Positions 21,831 to 33,913 of a stretch of DNA of 64,000 bases are shown here, in pieces. Source of the DNA: Termitomyces sp. T153 (lineage: Eukaryota > Basidiomycota > Agaricomycetes > Agaricales > Lyophyllaceae); assembly GCA_018296165.2 (NCBI GenBank), contig JACKQL020000024.1, positions 1 through 64,000 of the forward strand, given 5' to 3'. Numbering within the stretch: position 1 is the first letter of the stretch; each line of letters opens with the position of its first letter. The notes below the pieces were generated by a model. That model saw only the letters and a program-made list of their open reading frames with translations, did no database searches and had not been told where the DNA came from. The position numbers and the translations under genes were made by a program.

Positions 21831-23023
21831 TCTATAATATATGGGATGACTTCTGGGAAAGTGGCTGTGTACCTATCATATATGATGACTTTGGCTCTTT
21901 ATTCACACTTTAAATAGAGAAAAAAATGGCATAACAGATAGCTTTGGTTGATAGCATGTGTACAATGAATCTGTTGTTTTTTTGAGCTACAAAACTTGAT
22001 ATTTCAGGCAATATTCAGCCTTTGTCAGGCATTACTTATGTGAAATGTACTGTCTTTTAATGCACCTCTTTAAGGGACACTTCTAGCTGTTCTTGGGGAA
22101 AAAAACATGTCCCATACATGTATTTCTTATCAAAAAAAGTTCATAACAATGAATTTCATGATAAAAAATAGCCAAAGCACTGCTATAAGGTGTTTCTTTG
22201 ACTCTTGAAAGCTTCTACTTATTCTTTAGAAGGAAGAATATTTGCCCTAATGGACTTTTATGTTTTGACTATGGATCTGACTTGGGTTCAACTGCTGATA
22301 GCCTCTGATGTTAGGTGGTACCAACTTTGAATTGTAAAATCAAACAAAGTGAGGCTATACCTGGACTGGAGTGCTGAGAGCTGTATTCTGGCTCTCTGAT
22401 TTCCAGGTGTGTGTTCAGACTTAAAAGTGTGTATTCTTATAGTTTCTACAGTAATCAGTTCTTATACTTTAGAGTCAACTTATTCCTGATCATCTCCAAC
22501 TTTTCCTGCTCTCAATGGATATTTGACTACATTATGACAGCCTCTGGAAAATGATGGTGGGTTTGATTTATTATGCTAATGGAATCATTGGTGAAGAGAG
22601 CATTGAAGATTGCTCTAGATGGAAAAAGCTTCAGAAGGCAGTATTAATATAAAATGTGTAAAGTTGATAGTCCTCTGTTAAGGGACTGGAACAGGAGGTT
22701 TTTGACTCACCACTATGACATATATGTATGGTTTGATAGATTGGATTGCTGATAGCTGTAGGCTAGGTCCTGTTTCTGAGAATCCACAGGATTTCTGATT
22801 CAAAAGTGTATAATTTGTGATTAGATGATTGTATGTCAGATATATTGAGTTGAAGAAAACAGATGAGTGATGTGTAAGAGATCTTGATTAGATGGAGTAT
22901 TGGAAAGGAATTTGAAGAAAGAATCAAGTCAAAAGTCTGGTTGCTCAGTATTAGTACCACTTAGTGATGTCTGGATCTCAGCAAGAGCTACAGGCCTGTG
23001 CTGAAGGCACGGACCGTAGCTCG
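21831..23023 (+). mobile_element. Helitron-like element 3, non-autonomous, complete
   Basis: 1193 bp, starting TCTATAATATATGGG after an A and ending with the hairpin at 22985-23022 (GAGCTACAGGCCTGTGC, loop, GCACGGACCGTAGCTC), then CTCG and T. It is the same family as 1803-3894 in the opposite chromosomal orientation. Shared internal blocks include the 22621-22700 region, which matches 2990-3060 inverted. Only a trace of one minisatellite unit is present before the hairpin. No CpG was seen from about 21503 to 22980, outside the hairpin end. It ends about 200 bp before the NOT3 start codon, so it may form part of that gene's promoter region. Confidence 0.65.
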
Positions 23024-23219
23024 TTCATGTATATGAAATAGTGTCCTATAGATCAGTCAAACAACCAAACAATGGAAACTCGAAGGGGCCTATTGTTGTG
23101 CAAATCGCTGTATTATGTCAGCACCCTTGCAACCAAACAAGGCCATCAAGGCCACCCCTCCACTTCCTCCAATTGCATACTGGACCCTCTCCCTTGAATT
23201 TCTGAGACTATTGCCGACC

Positions 23220-26120
23220 ATGGCAGCAAGAAAACTTCAAAGTGCGTTCATATTTTACCTGTCTGGATAATCGAACAAATTTCGTTACAGCCGAGATTGA
23301 TCGAACACTGAAGAAGGTCGCCGAAGGCGTCGAGCTCTTTGAGAGTATATATGACAAGATGCAGGCCTCAACGAACCAAACACAGAAGGAGAAACTTGAA
23401 TTGGACTTAAAAACACAGATCAAGAAGCTTCAGCGGCTACGAGACCAGATAAAGACATGGGTAGCGAGCAATGATATTAAGGATAAGTCGGCACTTTTGG
23501 AAAATCGCAGGCTAATAGAAACGGTAAGTTTATATCTCCTTGATAGCTTTCTGTCTGTGTCCTCGTCTCAGTCTCCTGACATTGAGCTTGGATCTCTGCC
23601 TACCGCAAACTTTCCATGTTACTGACCGATATCCCTCTATTTCCGGTTTGTTGTCTTAATCCTTGAATGTGGTCTTGCAATGTACAGCAAATGGAGAAAT
23701 TCAAGGCCTGTGAGAAGGAGATGAAGACGAAGGCGTTTTCTAAAGAGGGTCTGATTCAAGCCGCGAAACTCGATCCGAAAGAGCAGGAAAAGGAAGAAGC
23801 AATGTCATGGCTTCAGGCGCAGGTCGAGGAGCTTCAAATGCAGGTGGAAGCAACCGAGGCAGAGGTCGAATCGCTACAAGGTGCGGGGAAGAAGCGAAAT
23901 AAAGCAGGATCAAATGCGGCTGGACGATTGGAAGAGCTCGAAAATTTGAACGAACGACGGAAGTGGCATATAGGCAGACTGGAGATTGTACTACGGCTGC
24001 TCAATAATGGCTCTCTTTCAACGGAGAAAGTGCTTGGGTTGAAAGAGGACGTATCATATTTTGTCGAGAGCAACACGGTACGTCCTGCCTTGCTCCTTAT
24101 TTTGGCGACTCAATGTCATCAAATCTCGATCTATGTTTAGGAGGAGGATTTCGATGAGGATGAGGGCATTTATGATGACCTCAACCTTGATGAGGAGGAA
24201 GAAAAATTCGGTCTAGCTGGTGACGACAATAATAATGATTCGGACGATTCAGATGAGATGAGTGAAGGTGAATCTCTTCTGTCGAGACACTATTTGTACT
24301 AATCCGATACTTAGACGTCCCACCACGAACACCCTCGAAGAAACATGATGAGGAGAGTGTCACAAGCAGTAAACGGGATGACAGCCCTATCTTAAAGAAG
24401 GCATCTGTATCAATAGGGATGAGAAGTATGTGTTTGTTTCATTCAGAAGATTGGCTTTGACTCCCTGCTAGAACAATCAGTGGACAGTGTGTTACCTTCT
24501 AAACAGTGTTGCACGATAGTGATGATCGACATTCATTCGCAGCCAAACCGCCTCCAAATCCAAACTTTGCGCAACAGCCCATGTCAAGCATTGTCAAAGC
24601 TGGTCTCCCACCAAGGCCAAGTGCACCTGTGACCATGCCTCCGATACGATATGCAGCAGCTGCAGCCGCAGCTGTTGCGCCTACGACTGCACCTGCATCA
24701 TCCGCTTCTCAGGCATCGGTGTCTGTGCCACCTCCAAGTACACCAGCAACATCTTCAGCCCCGTCAATCCCTCCTCCGCCATTGTCAGCACCGCAACCAA
24801 CGGATCAGCAATCAAGAGCGCCGTCATCTCCTAGCCTCACTCATCTCTCGGTCACTAGTCCAATGCTATCTTCTGCGTCGGCATCAAACCAGCCCGATGG
24901 GTCATTTTACTCGGGACAAGAATCCCCTGCACTCTCGGAAGCTGTGCCTAGCTCTGTCGGTGCACCTGCAGCCACCTCATCGCCGCAACGGAAAGGTGCG
25001 AACATATTGACTTGAAATACACCTTGTTAACCACTTGTTTAGACACTGCCTCTATTCCACCACGTGCGGCAACACAATCTCCTAGTGCTGTGGTATGTAT
25101 TCGTCTTTTTGTTTCGCCGAACTGGCCCAAGCATCTCTTTTCGTCGCATAGCAAACTTTGAACGCAGAATCCTCGCAACAAGCACAGGCTCCTCCTTCCC
25201 TTCAGACCCAACAGTCATTGGGACAATCTGGACTATCACCATTACCTCAGCAAATCCAACAATACAGCATGCCTCCTCCAAGCTCACCTCCTTCGTCACA
25301 AACGACCCAACCTCAGTTCCCTCCTGGTGTCAAGCCGCCAACGGGTGAGCAGGCAACGCATGCCGCTGGTGGCGGTCAGCAGCCACCATTGGCATCTAAA
25401 CCGGTCCCTCAGCAGCAGCAGCGGGCTTCGTCAAGAGCGTTCCCTGGATCGTTGTCGGACCTCGTCGTCTCGTTTGAGAACGTCAAACAGAAGGGTGAGG
25501 CGTTATTATTCGGAGCTTTTTGTTCTGGGACTCAACGTGGTACACATGTTCAGCTGCGCATCGCATGACAAATCTTGACCAGGTGCATAAAATGCTTGAA
25601 GGTGGACATTCGAATGTTCCACAACCTCAGGACACAGAGAAGTAAACATTTCATCCTACTCGACCCGATCAAGGTCAATATGTTGACGGTTCTCGGATAG
25701 GCCGAAATACTATGTACCCAGGAATCCTTTCCAGACTGCATCTTACTACCCTCAATCGCCGCATCCTGCTTTGAGCACGCCCGCGATATTCTCCCAGCTT
25801 GACGTGGAAACTCTTTTCTACGTCTTCTACTTCTTGCCTGGGACATATCAACAGTACGTCTGAGATAGATTTTGTGTCTCATTGATTGTCGTGATTCATT
25901 AACATCGAATAATAGATTTTTGGCGGCGAAAGAACTCAAACGTCAATCCTGGCGATTCCATGTAAAATACCTTACTTGGTTCCAGCGGCACTCTGAGCCA
26001 CAAGCCATCACTGAAGAGTACGAGCAAGGGGTATATGTATACTTTGATTGGGAAGGCTCGTGGTGTCAACGGAAGAAAAGCGACTTCCGTTTCGAGTACC
26101 GATACTTGTCAGAGGATTGA
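23220..26120 (+). CDS. CCR4-NOT complex subunit NOT3/NOT5
   Basis: Eleven exons: 23220-23241, 23291-23523, 23688-24077, 24141-24267, 24315-24425, 24507-24995, 25043-25092, 25152-25494, 25554-25641, 25701-25853 and 25916-26120, giving 736 residues. The first exon encodes MAARKLQ. The N-terminal coiled-coil domain follows ([54 protein letters not shown]). A long acidic then Pro/Ser/Gln-rich linker leads to the C-terminal NOT box ([20 protein letters not shown], then [20 protein letters not shown] and [14 protein letters not shown] end). The protein is a scaffold of the cytoplasmic and nuclear deadenylase complex. Exon 6 has no ATG and is entered by splicing at 24507. Confidence 0.95.
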
Positions 26121-26298
26121 GCGGTATATCCAAGCTTTCCATCAATACTAACGAAGCCGTTCGTATCTGGTTTCAATCATTGCATTTCTGTATTTCTGCA
26201 TTTGACATTACATTCTGCATCCCTTTGGTGGGAAGTGTATCAAATACGTCATTAAATATAATATTTTCGTATGATGACGGTAGTCAGAGAGTAAGTTT

Positions 26299-27140
26299 CT
26301 AGTCGAGCTTGACAACGGCACCAAGAGCCTCGAAGGTTTTCTTTAGTTTTTCGGCATCCTCCTTGGGTAGGTTTTCTTTTAGAATCTGAGGCAATGACTC
26401 GACGAATTTCTTCGCCTGTCAAAGACGTCAAGTCAAAGTCAGCGTAGTTGTAGGATAATATCTGTATCACGCACGTCGATAAGGGTGAGATTGGGCACCA
26501 AAGCCTTCACCTCTCTAATGATTTTAGGCTTAGCTCCGGCATCGAAGGACTCAAGTTTGACGTTGAATACTGTCTTCTCCTTGGGTTTCTCCTATGGTTC
26601 TGGTTCAATACGCGAATACGCGGACAACCTGTAATATGAAGAGGCTTACCGCTTCTGGTTCATCAGGCGCGGCAGCAGCGGCAGGTGCTGCTGCTGGTGC
26701 GGCCGCTGGCATGGCAATTTCTTGGATGTTCAACCGTGACTAATGAGAATAAGAGTTGATCGGTAAGTGTACCAAGAAACATCATCTCTGACGACGCACC
26801 TTCAGTTGTGCGACGAGGTCCGAAGCCTGCAATAATGTCAGACCTGAAATATCATCCACAATACGGGACACGGCTGCATCATTTGTGCCTGCTGGCGGGG
26901 GTGGTGGTGGTTTAGACTTCGCGGCTTCAGTAGCAGTGGCCAAGCACCTCGATGTAATCGCAACTCTCGAGCATCTGAACGGGTCGTTGGCATGAGCGAG
27001 CCGAGCACATAAGCAATACTGTGTCTGTACCGAGTGAAAGCAGTGGGACGCGACAATGCGCGGAAAACACCAGTACACCGAGCCTAGTGAAGTGTAAATT
27101 GCACAGGATGTTCACTCTAGGTAAGTACACTCACTGTCAT
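26299..27140 (-). CDS. Mitochondrial ribosomal protein bL12m (L7/L12)
   Basis: Six exons (27140-27135, 27083-27031, 26974-26800, 26739-26650, 26591-26475, 26415-26299) give 185 residues. The first coding exon is only six nucleotides (Met-Thr). Spliced to exons 2 and 3 it gives an Arg-rich presequence (MTARCTGVFRALSRPTAF). Then come a Pro run, the dimerisation helices (DDISGLTLLQASDLVAQLK, RLNIQEIA), an Ala/Pro hinge (AAAPAAAPAAAAAP) and the globular C-terminal domain (EKTVFNVKLESFD, KIIREVKAL, LIDAKKFVESLPQ, ending GAVVKLD). This is the multi-copy stalk protein that recruits translation factors on mitochondrial ribosomes. Confidence 0.93.
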
Positions 27141-27987
27141 TGTTGATTGAACAACTCTTCCGCGCTTGGGCAAGGCGAACACACTGACAGTCAGAAATTT
27201 GAGAAAGTGTTTGGTGTTGTTAGTCAGCACCTTCCGGCCCGCAGATTCCCGACGGGGTCCATTCCAAGCCGTAACTGGCATGCAGCGCTGTCTGCTAAAA
27301 ACTTGTATGTACTGATAGAAGCTATACGGCGCTATACCCGAGCTTCAACATTATTGACTCTGGTGAATCCCTCACGACTTGCTTTAATGTGAGCAGATGA
27401 ACTATCGCATGGGGTTGTGGATGAAAAGGTCTCGGCATGCATACAGGTACATAGAATTAGACAGAATTTTCACCCACATGAAGTATTAATTCCATTGACA
27501 GTACTCTTAAGCTTGCTTGCATACGTGACGATAACTAACAGAAAAAGAAAGGAAGTAGCTCGGGGCCATCGCTCGGCGGGTGACCTACAACAATCACCAG
27601 CTCATGAAAAAGCTTTCACGTAGCCTCTATGCGCGTGATCATATCGCTCGCCCAACGACCTCGGAACATGAGCGACCTGCTTCGTCGTGATTATAGGACG
27701 AAATTTCCTCTTTCGCGATTGTGATCTCGACTGGCCTTTTTTCAAATGATTTTTTGCGAAAAACTACCGCGACTTATAACTTTTTTGAGTGTTTACATAA
27801 ATCTTTGCCTCATAGCGTGTGATCATATCGCTCGCTCAACGACTTCAGAACTTGAGCATCTTGTTTCTTGATCATAATTGTAGAACGAAGTTTCCTCTTT
27901 CGCGACTGTGATCTCGACTGACCTCGTTTCGGATGGTTTTTTACGCCAAAAGCGTAATCCATTGACTATTTCCTAGGAGATGGTGTT
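27141..27987. other. Intergenic with a 130-bp direct duplication
   Basis: No gene seen. A segment of about 130 bp occurs at about 27622-27752 and again at about 27807-27940, starting near GTGATCATATCGCTCGC and including CCTCTTTCGCGA(T/C)TGTGAT, roughly 85% identical and spaced about 185 bp apart. It lies between the bL12m promoter and the 3' end of the membrane protein gene. Confidence 0.65.
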
Positions 27988-29444
27988 TCAGAAACCTGGA
28001 CGAGAAAACCTGAGTATACCCTTGCTCACTCGTTGTGTCACGAATAAGAGGAAAAAAACAGATGGAGCTACATTCATACCGAGTAGATTGAATAGATAGG
28101 CGTCCTTTCAGCATTATTGCAGCCAGACCCACCTGTAGCGATCATCAAATCAGGAACTGGGCTCTCTGGTGCTCTAATGGACAGAAGACTCAGGCTAAGT
28201 GTGTAAAAGGAATCGGTGCAAAACTAGTTTAAATGATCAGCCTACCTCAGAGCAATAGTTGAATACACCCCGAGAGCCACCACGCGTAGTGGCATACTAT
28301 AATCCATTTTGTGCTTCACATTGAACCCTTGGGATTTCAAGAACGTGTACCGCTTGTACATGACAGACAAGAGCTGCCCTTGAAGGATTAAGTCAGTAAA
28401 GTGCTCGAGACGATGTCAAACATGGTTTACCTTCGATGAAGACAGACCCAAGGAGGAATAGAGCAGCGAAGACAGTCAAAAAGTTTGTCCTTGATCAAGA
28501 GTCAATAACCCTGACTATTGCTTTTATCACGGACCTACAACGGGTCGGCTTTAACGGAGCAATAGAAGAAACGGCGGTTGCGAGAGACATTGCTCGGGTT
28601 TGTAGCGCCAACCTATGCTCACAATTGTAATACCAGATCAAGGTAAAACCAAGCACTGACAATGACTGTGGCTAGGACCACGGCAAGACATGCTATGTAT
28701 GGAGCAATCATCAGCTGTGACAATGATTCAACATAAGCCCCAGGCTATGGAAACGCCACGAAGCAATACATACTGCCCATGTCCGGACAAGGTGATTCTT
28801 CTCTACATATTCTTTCTTGTAATAAGTGGCTCTGGCAACAAGGAACACCTGAGAAACAAGTGCAAAAACTGCCACAGAAGTCCTAGTAGGATACTTCAGC
28901 GGATATAACAGTCAGAGGATGAGACTGGCCAACATGGGAGGATAACCATAAAGTAACGATGCTTGCAGAAGGCACAAGACTGGGGCTGGCTCGGGACCTG
29001 TGGTTTTCCCAGCATACAGTCTAGATTTATACGTCTTCCTTACTTAGATCCAGCCAGATATAATCTCCTGCTTACAAAAGAGTGGAGGATCTGTGGCCAT
29101 GTGACACAGCGCTTTCAGCTATGCTCATTTCGCCACATATACAATGCTCACATTCCCGCGATGATGAAAGTGACTCCGAGATTAATGAATGTCGCGTGCC
29201 GCTCGATCTTCCTAAAGTAGATCACCACAAATAGAAGAGGGATCGCAAAATGAGACGGCCAGATATTAAGCACAAGGAAGGCGATGAGCTGCGAGTGCGT
29301 GCCATGAATAATATTCACGTTCGGAGGGGGGACGGTTGGACTCGTCGCACCTGTTGGCGCTTGAGTCGTGAATAACATACTTGGCAGAACGTGATATCAC
29401 TTACTCGTAACATTAGCACTCCCTACCAAGATCGAGGATGCCAT
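27988..29444 (-). CDS. Fungal seven-transmembrane protein, function unknown
   Basis: Eleven short exons: 29444-29405, 29359-29152, 29090-29076 (15 nt), 29020-28934, 28882-28774, 28714-28661, 28612-28539, 28489-28431, 28378-28246, 28194-28133 and 28067-27988, giving 306 residues. Most exons are too short to show as frames, so the gene appears only after splicing. The product has an extracellular-type N-terminus, then hydrophobic helices (LIAFLVLNIWPSHFAIPLLF, TFINLGVTFIIAG, SVAVFALVSQVFLVA, IAPYIACLAVVLATVIVGA, LTVFAALFLLGSVF). Between them lie polar motifs recalling an agaricomycete family: YFRKIERHATFIN, YAGKTTGPEPAPVLCLLQAS, SNVSRNRRFFYCSV. The family is GPCR-like in layout, but ligand and coupling are unknown. 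Confidence 0.85.
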
Positions 29445-30144
29445 AGCTTGTAATTCGGGGTAAATTAGAAAAGGAAAAGGTGAAAAATCAAGGCGAAGGC
29501 CTGCTTCACAGCCACCAAGGAGGCAAGAACGAGCAAACGAGCAAACTTGAGAGAAACACAAGTTGGACCAAGGTAGGTTAGGATGTTAATTATGTGGGTA
29601 CGAGAGAGATCCGACCCCAGTCTTTATCAGCCGAATGACCTGTTGCGAAATAGCATCCAATCAATCTATCATGTCAATCTTTTGACAATCTCCCGGTTCT
29701 GACGTGGTTGAGAGCCAATAACAGATTTCATCATATGTACTGTGCGGTCGAGGAACGTCCTTGTGATCCTCCTTTGCAGAAATCCTGTGCCAGGCCTAAG
29801 CCTTGAAACTCCCTCCCCAACTATCACGTCCCATAATTACCGCAAATCCCTGTTTCGCTTTCTTTTGATTCAAATCTGCAGTTAGTTGACTCCCAATATT
29901 TAGTGCGCTCATGCACAGCTCACAACGATCACAGCTTCTTGTTTATTTGATCTAGTGAATTCATCAACATTCCTATTACGAATCTGAGTGATTCATCAGA
30001 TTCTACAGTATTCCCATGGAAAACCTCCCGTCGCGCAAAGAAGCAAGTTGATGTGCGCTATTTGGAATTCCAGAATATTCACAAGATCGTCCACTTGTAG
30101 CAGAAAGTTGTTGAAGAAATTGACAAGTGATCAATGGCAGAAGA
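29445..30144. other. Intergenic, promoter of the membrane protein gene
   Basis: About 700 bp with no credible reading frame and no RNA gene seen. It separates the start of the seven-helix gene from the 3' end of the MscS gene; both are on the minus strand. Confidence 0.5.
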
Positions 30145-33100
30145 TCAATCAGCTTCCACTCCACGCATTGCTGCCTTTCTGCTTCTGCTTTTCCGAGTCT
30201 TGAGATGAGCCAGCGACCGCGTTGACATTGGTGGCAAGAATCCAAGAAGGGGTTTCATTGGTTCTGCATTGGGGTCCTCTCCAGCGTCAAGGATAGATGT
30301 GGATTCCACGGGGACAGCAAGGCTATCAGTCGTCGGCAGTCGAGACGGAGGCGTGTATTTCTGTGCTTTCGCGTCGGCGTACACGATTGGAATAACCGAC
30401 TCGTAGAAGGTAATTTCTAGTTGGCGACAATAATACTGCACAGCAGCATGGAAGGCCGTTTTCCTTTTGTTGCGGAGGTCCCAGTCCTGAATGGTCGTGT
30501 GCAACATCAGTTCATCTTTTTCATGAAACTCGGAAAAACGGTCAAACCCTATGTGATTTTTGAGATGAGCCTTGAACAACGGAAACATCAAGATGAAAAA
30601 CTCACTGCCAGGTACTGATGACGTGATGACGTGAAAAATAGTCCATTCATGTCAGTTGAACAGAAAAAGAAAAAGGGTGTGATATGCGCACCCATTATGT
30701 CCAATACCCAATGTTATCGTTAAATATCGTTGAAACTCAATATGTTGTATGACAACGCTTGTTGAAGGTTGATACCAACGGTTTTCTTCCGTCGAGAGCC
30801 ACTCATTCATAAGATGTTCCAGCGCGTCGAGTTTCTCGAAAGGTGTGCGCCAGGCAACCTGCATGGTGAGACTTTCGAACATGTCCTAATTACAGTATTA
30901 GTTCGAATCAATAGAAAGTTGTACGAACTTACTCCACTGCGTCGCACGTTTGTTCTGCACATAAAAATCAAAAAATCAGACACAAAACCATGGACACAGC
31001 CATAGAGACTGACATGAACTTATTAAAAAGTTGGCTATTAAAGTAGTATGTTTCCGATCCATCTGAACGGGCAAACACGGTCTAAGAAAGTTTGATTCAA
31101 AACTTCTGAGAGTTGGAATCAGAACAAGAATCTTACAGCAAAGAGACCGACTTTCTTCACAACCAGGATTTCCTCTGAAAAATCATAGATGAATGTACTG
31201 ATACAGCACCAGAGATGGCACCTACGATCAATAAAGCAGCGATCACCAGTATCGAATGGACTGTACACGTGAAAATCAGAAAGTCAGGCACCAAAGAAGA
31301 AACGAACACTTACTGAGTGACGAACAAAAACATGATAGCGTCAAAGGCCGAACTTGCCGTGCCTTTGAAAACGAAGCTCGCTGCTAAAGCCAGCGAGTAC
31401 ACACTCGACAGCGAGCTGCTGATATTGACACCAAAGACGCTAAGACTGATAAAGAAGAGTATGATCATAGCGAAGAGCAACAAAATTTTATCGAGAGTCC
31501 TGAGTGCGGCACCGACGTCGCGCATCGAGCGCGAGAGAAATCGACGTTCTTTATACACCCTCACAAGGCACGTCTTTATTTCTGCACGAGAGATATCGCC
31601 GTTGTTATCTTTGTCAAACACGCGGAAGGCAGTTTTGGCAGTTTCTTCGTCTGGGAAAGCGGGATAAAAGTCAGAAGGGAGGAGGTAGATCCGCCCGCGA
31701 TCTTTGAATCTCATATATATGGAGCGAGCGAGGCGCTATCGATATCATAATCAATGCATGAGAAAGGATGCAGGGAAGAGAGATGTTACTTTGGCTTCTT
31801 GTGTGGAGCTGACATTCCATGCCATTGAGCCCTCGCCAATATTCTTTCCCTTGAGATTGCGCGCGTCGTGTAACACAGCATTCTTGAGGACTTGCGCTGC
31901 CTGTGCCAGGGTAACGGACTCTGTCGTACCGTGAGTATCTGCGCCGGATGGACTAGGCGGGTAGCGATGTGGAGAGTTGTTGTTACTAGATGATTGTCCA
32001 CTTGGTGTGGCGGGGCGTGAATGGAAGGGTAGAGTTTCCATTTCGTGTTCGGAGTCATGGAGATCACTAAGCTGGGTGTTCTGGCGAGCGTGGGTTTTGC
32101 CATTCTTATGGCCTTTGGATAGCCAGGAGAAATGCTCTTTCTTCTTCCCTTTCTTCCCAGAGGAGTGAACCAGGGTGCGGTCTGCATCCTCGTTGTCTGC
32201 GTCAGCTCCATCTTCCAAAATGAACGAATGCCGTAGTTTAGAATGCACCATCGGTGGAGTTCCTGGAGGAGTTGGAGAGTGAACTGTATCATGGAATATT
32301 TGAGAGGGAGAAGAGATGTTCCCAAGAATTGGTGTTCGAGTGCCTGATGACTTTTTCTTAGGGCGATATTGTCTCAAGGTGTCGATAACCTCAAGGGCCT
32401 CTTGTACAGATGTGATACGATCCTTATACGCTGTTCTATGAAAGAGAAAGGCTGAAGAGAAGTAAGCATTGACACGTAAACTTGACAGATGTTGTGGCTG
32501 ACCGATCGTATGGGATAACAACTGCTTGACACAAATCACAAGAGCAAAGAAGAAGATGAATTGGATGACTTGCTCCAGCTTGATTAACGGTTTAATAAAA
32601 TCCTGCCGACCAAATGTTCTAGAAACATACGCGTTCTGTATATCTAGCTCGGCTCTGACTGGGGTTAGCCCCATCGTAAAGGTGATAGATGTCTTGAAAA
32701 ATAATGGTCCAACTGACCCAGACACTGGCAGCGTAAAGGAGTGGTTTAACGTCGTTTTTCAGTGAATCGTATATCTCAATCCTGGTCTTGACATATTCGG
32801 AAACATACCCCCATGCAACGTCGAGGAAGTATTGTGCGATTACAGGTACGACGTCGACGATCATAGCGAGGTACCAGGAAATCACTAGGTTTGCAGCGGC
32901 CCAGAACAGCCATGATTGGACGTTATCCTTCACATAGAGTCGGTGCTCCGTTGGATTAGGCTTGTACCAGTAGATTTGGACGAGGACTCCAGGAACCACA
33001 AGGATAACGGCAAAGAAAGTAGAGCCGATGATGGAGGAGAATAAGACAGTGATGACCCTGCAGCAGATGAGCAAAAGCGAGACCTCAAGTGAAGGTTGCT

Positions 33101-33561
33101 TACCTCTTGATACCCCGACCCTTCGCTTTAGGCTTGCTACCTCCCATTCGTCCTTCAAATTTTGTTTCCTCTTCGACGAGATCATCTTCTCCGGACCAAT
33201 CATAGTCTTCGGATTCCTCGTCATCTGTCGTCATGATTGACGCTCTAGACGAGATAAGGTCGAGAGTATTCTCTCGTGTATAGACAGGAGCCTTGACGTT
33301 TGCATACTTCTCATAATGGACCGTAGGACGCGGTTTTCGAGCATCGGTCTCGACGGAAAGCGATCTTCTCTTCTCCTCGACGGGCACGGGGTGGTTCGCC
33401 GACGGATAATAAGCAGGGCTCGGAGGCAGATCTTCGTGAAGGTTAGAGGTACTGGCCATGGGCCGATATGGAGGAGAGGTGAGAGCTAGCTCTTCAGCTG
33501 AAGTTGAGAACAAATCTGTTGGCCGCCGACGCGGTGAGCGGTTGGGTGGAAGGGCAGACAT
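30145..33561 (-). CDS. MscS-family mechanosensitive channel with EF-hand (Msy1/Msy2 type)
   Basis: About 920 residues in at least a dozen exons. Resolved exons: 33561-33104, 33057-32631, 32578-32503, 32451-31790, 31735-31314 and 31260-31226; then several short ones, and a last exon ending at 30145. Order: disordered Ser/Pro N-terminus, membrane helices (FAVILVVPGVLVQIYW, WLFWAAANLVISWYLAM), a charged Ser/His-rich loop, an EF-hand (FRVFDKDNNGDISRAEI), the pore-region helices (ILLLFAMIILFFISLSVFG), then HPFDTGDRC and the beta domain (SDGSETYYFNSQLFNKF, WYQPSTSVVIQHIEFQRYL). Fission yeast homologues sit in the ER and control calcium on hypo-osmotic shock. The junction between HNG and DWDLRNKRKTAFHA (about 30500-30680) is unresolved: the best splice there is one base out of frame. 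Confidence 0.9.
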
Positions 33562-33913
33562 GCTGGGCGGTGCGATGAGACCAGTGAATGATGGTTTCCA
33601 GAAAAACCGTCAAGCTCCACTAATATATTTTGGGCGGCTTCTTCGTTCTCCCGCCCACCGATCACTCCGTTTTGGGGTCGGCTCGATTCCATCTATGGAG
33701 TTTCTGCCGAGTTACTTGCCTAGTCCATGTTGGGTGTGTAGGTATACAAGTCTGGCCGTGAAGGCTTGTGCTTGAACATAGCTGATCGACTCTACGTACA
33801 AGAAGTTCCCAGAGTTGAACAAAGATCTTCAGGGCCCTGCTATCAGCTCTTGTCAAACTCAAACTCCATCAGCTCAAGCTCCACCGCGGCTGCGCCGGTC
33901 CGCCACGACAACC

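Noticed and set aside
1800..23030. The inverted similarity between 1.8-3.9 kb and 21.8-23.0 kb could be the terminal inverted repeats of one 21-kb transposon.
   Set aside because: Each copy has its own complete 5' TC end and 3' hairpin end, and ordinary host genes (AMMECR1, Rab, eS7, Bem1 and others) lie between. They are two separate insertions in opposite orientation.
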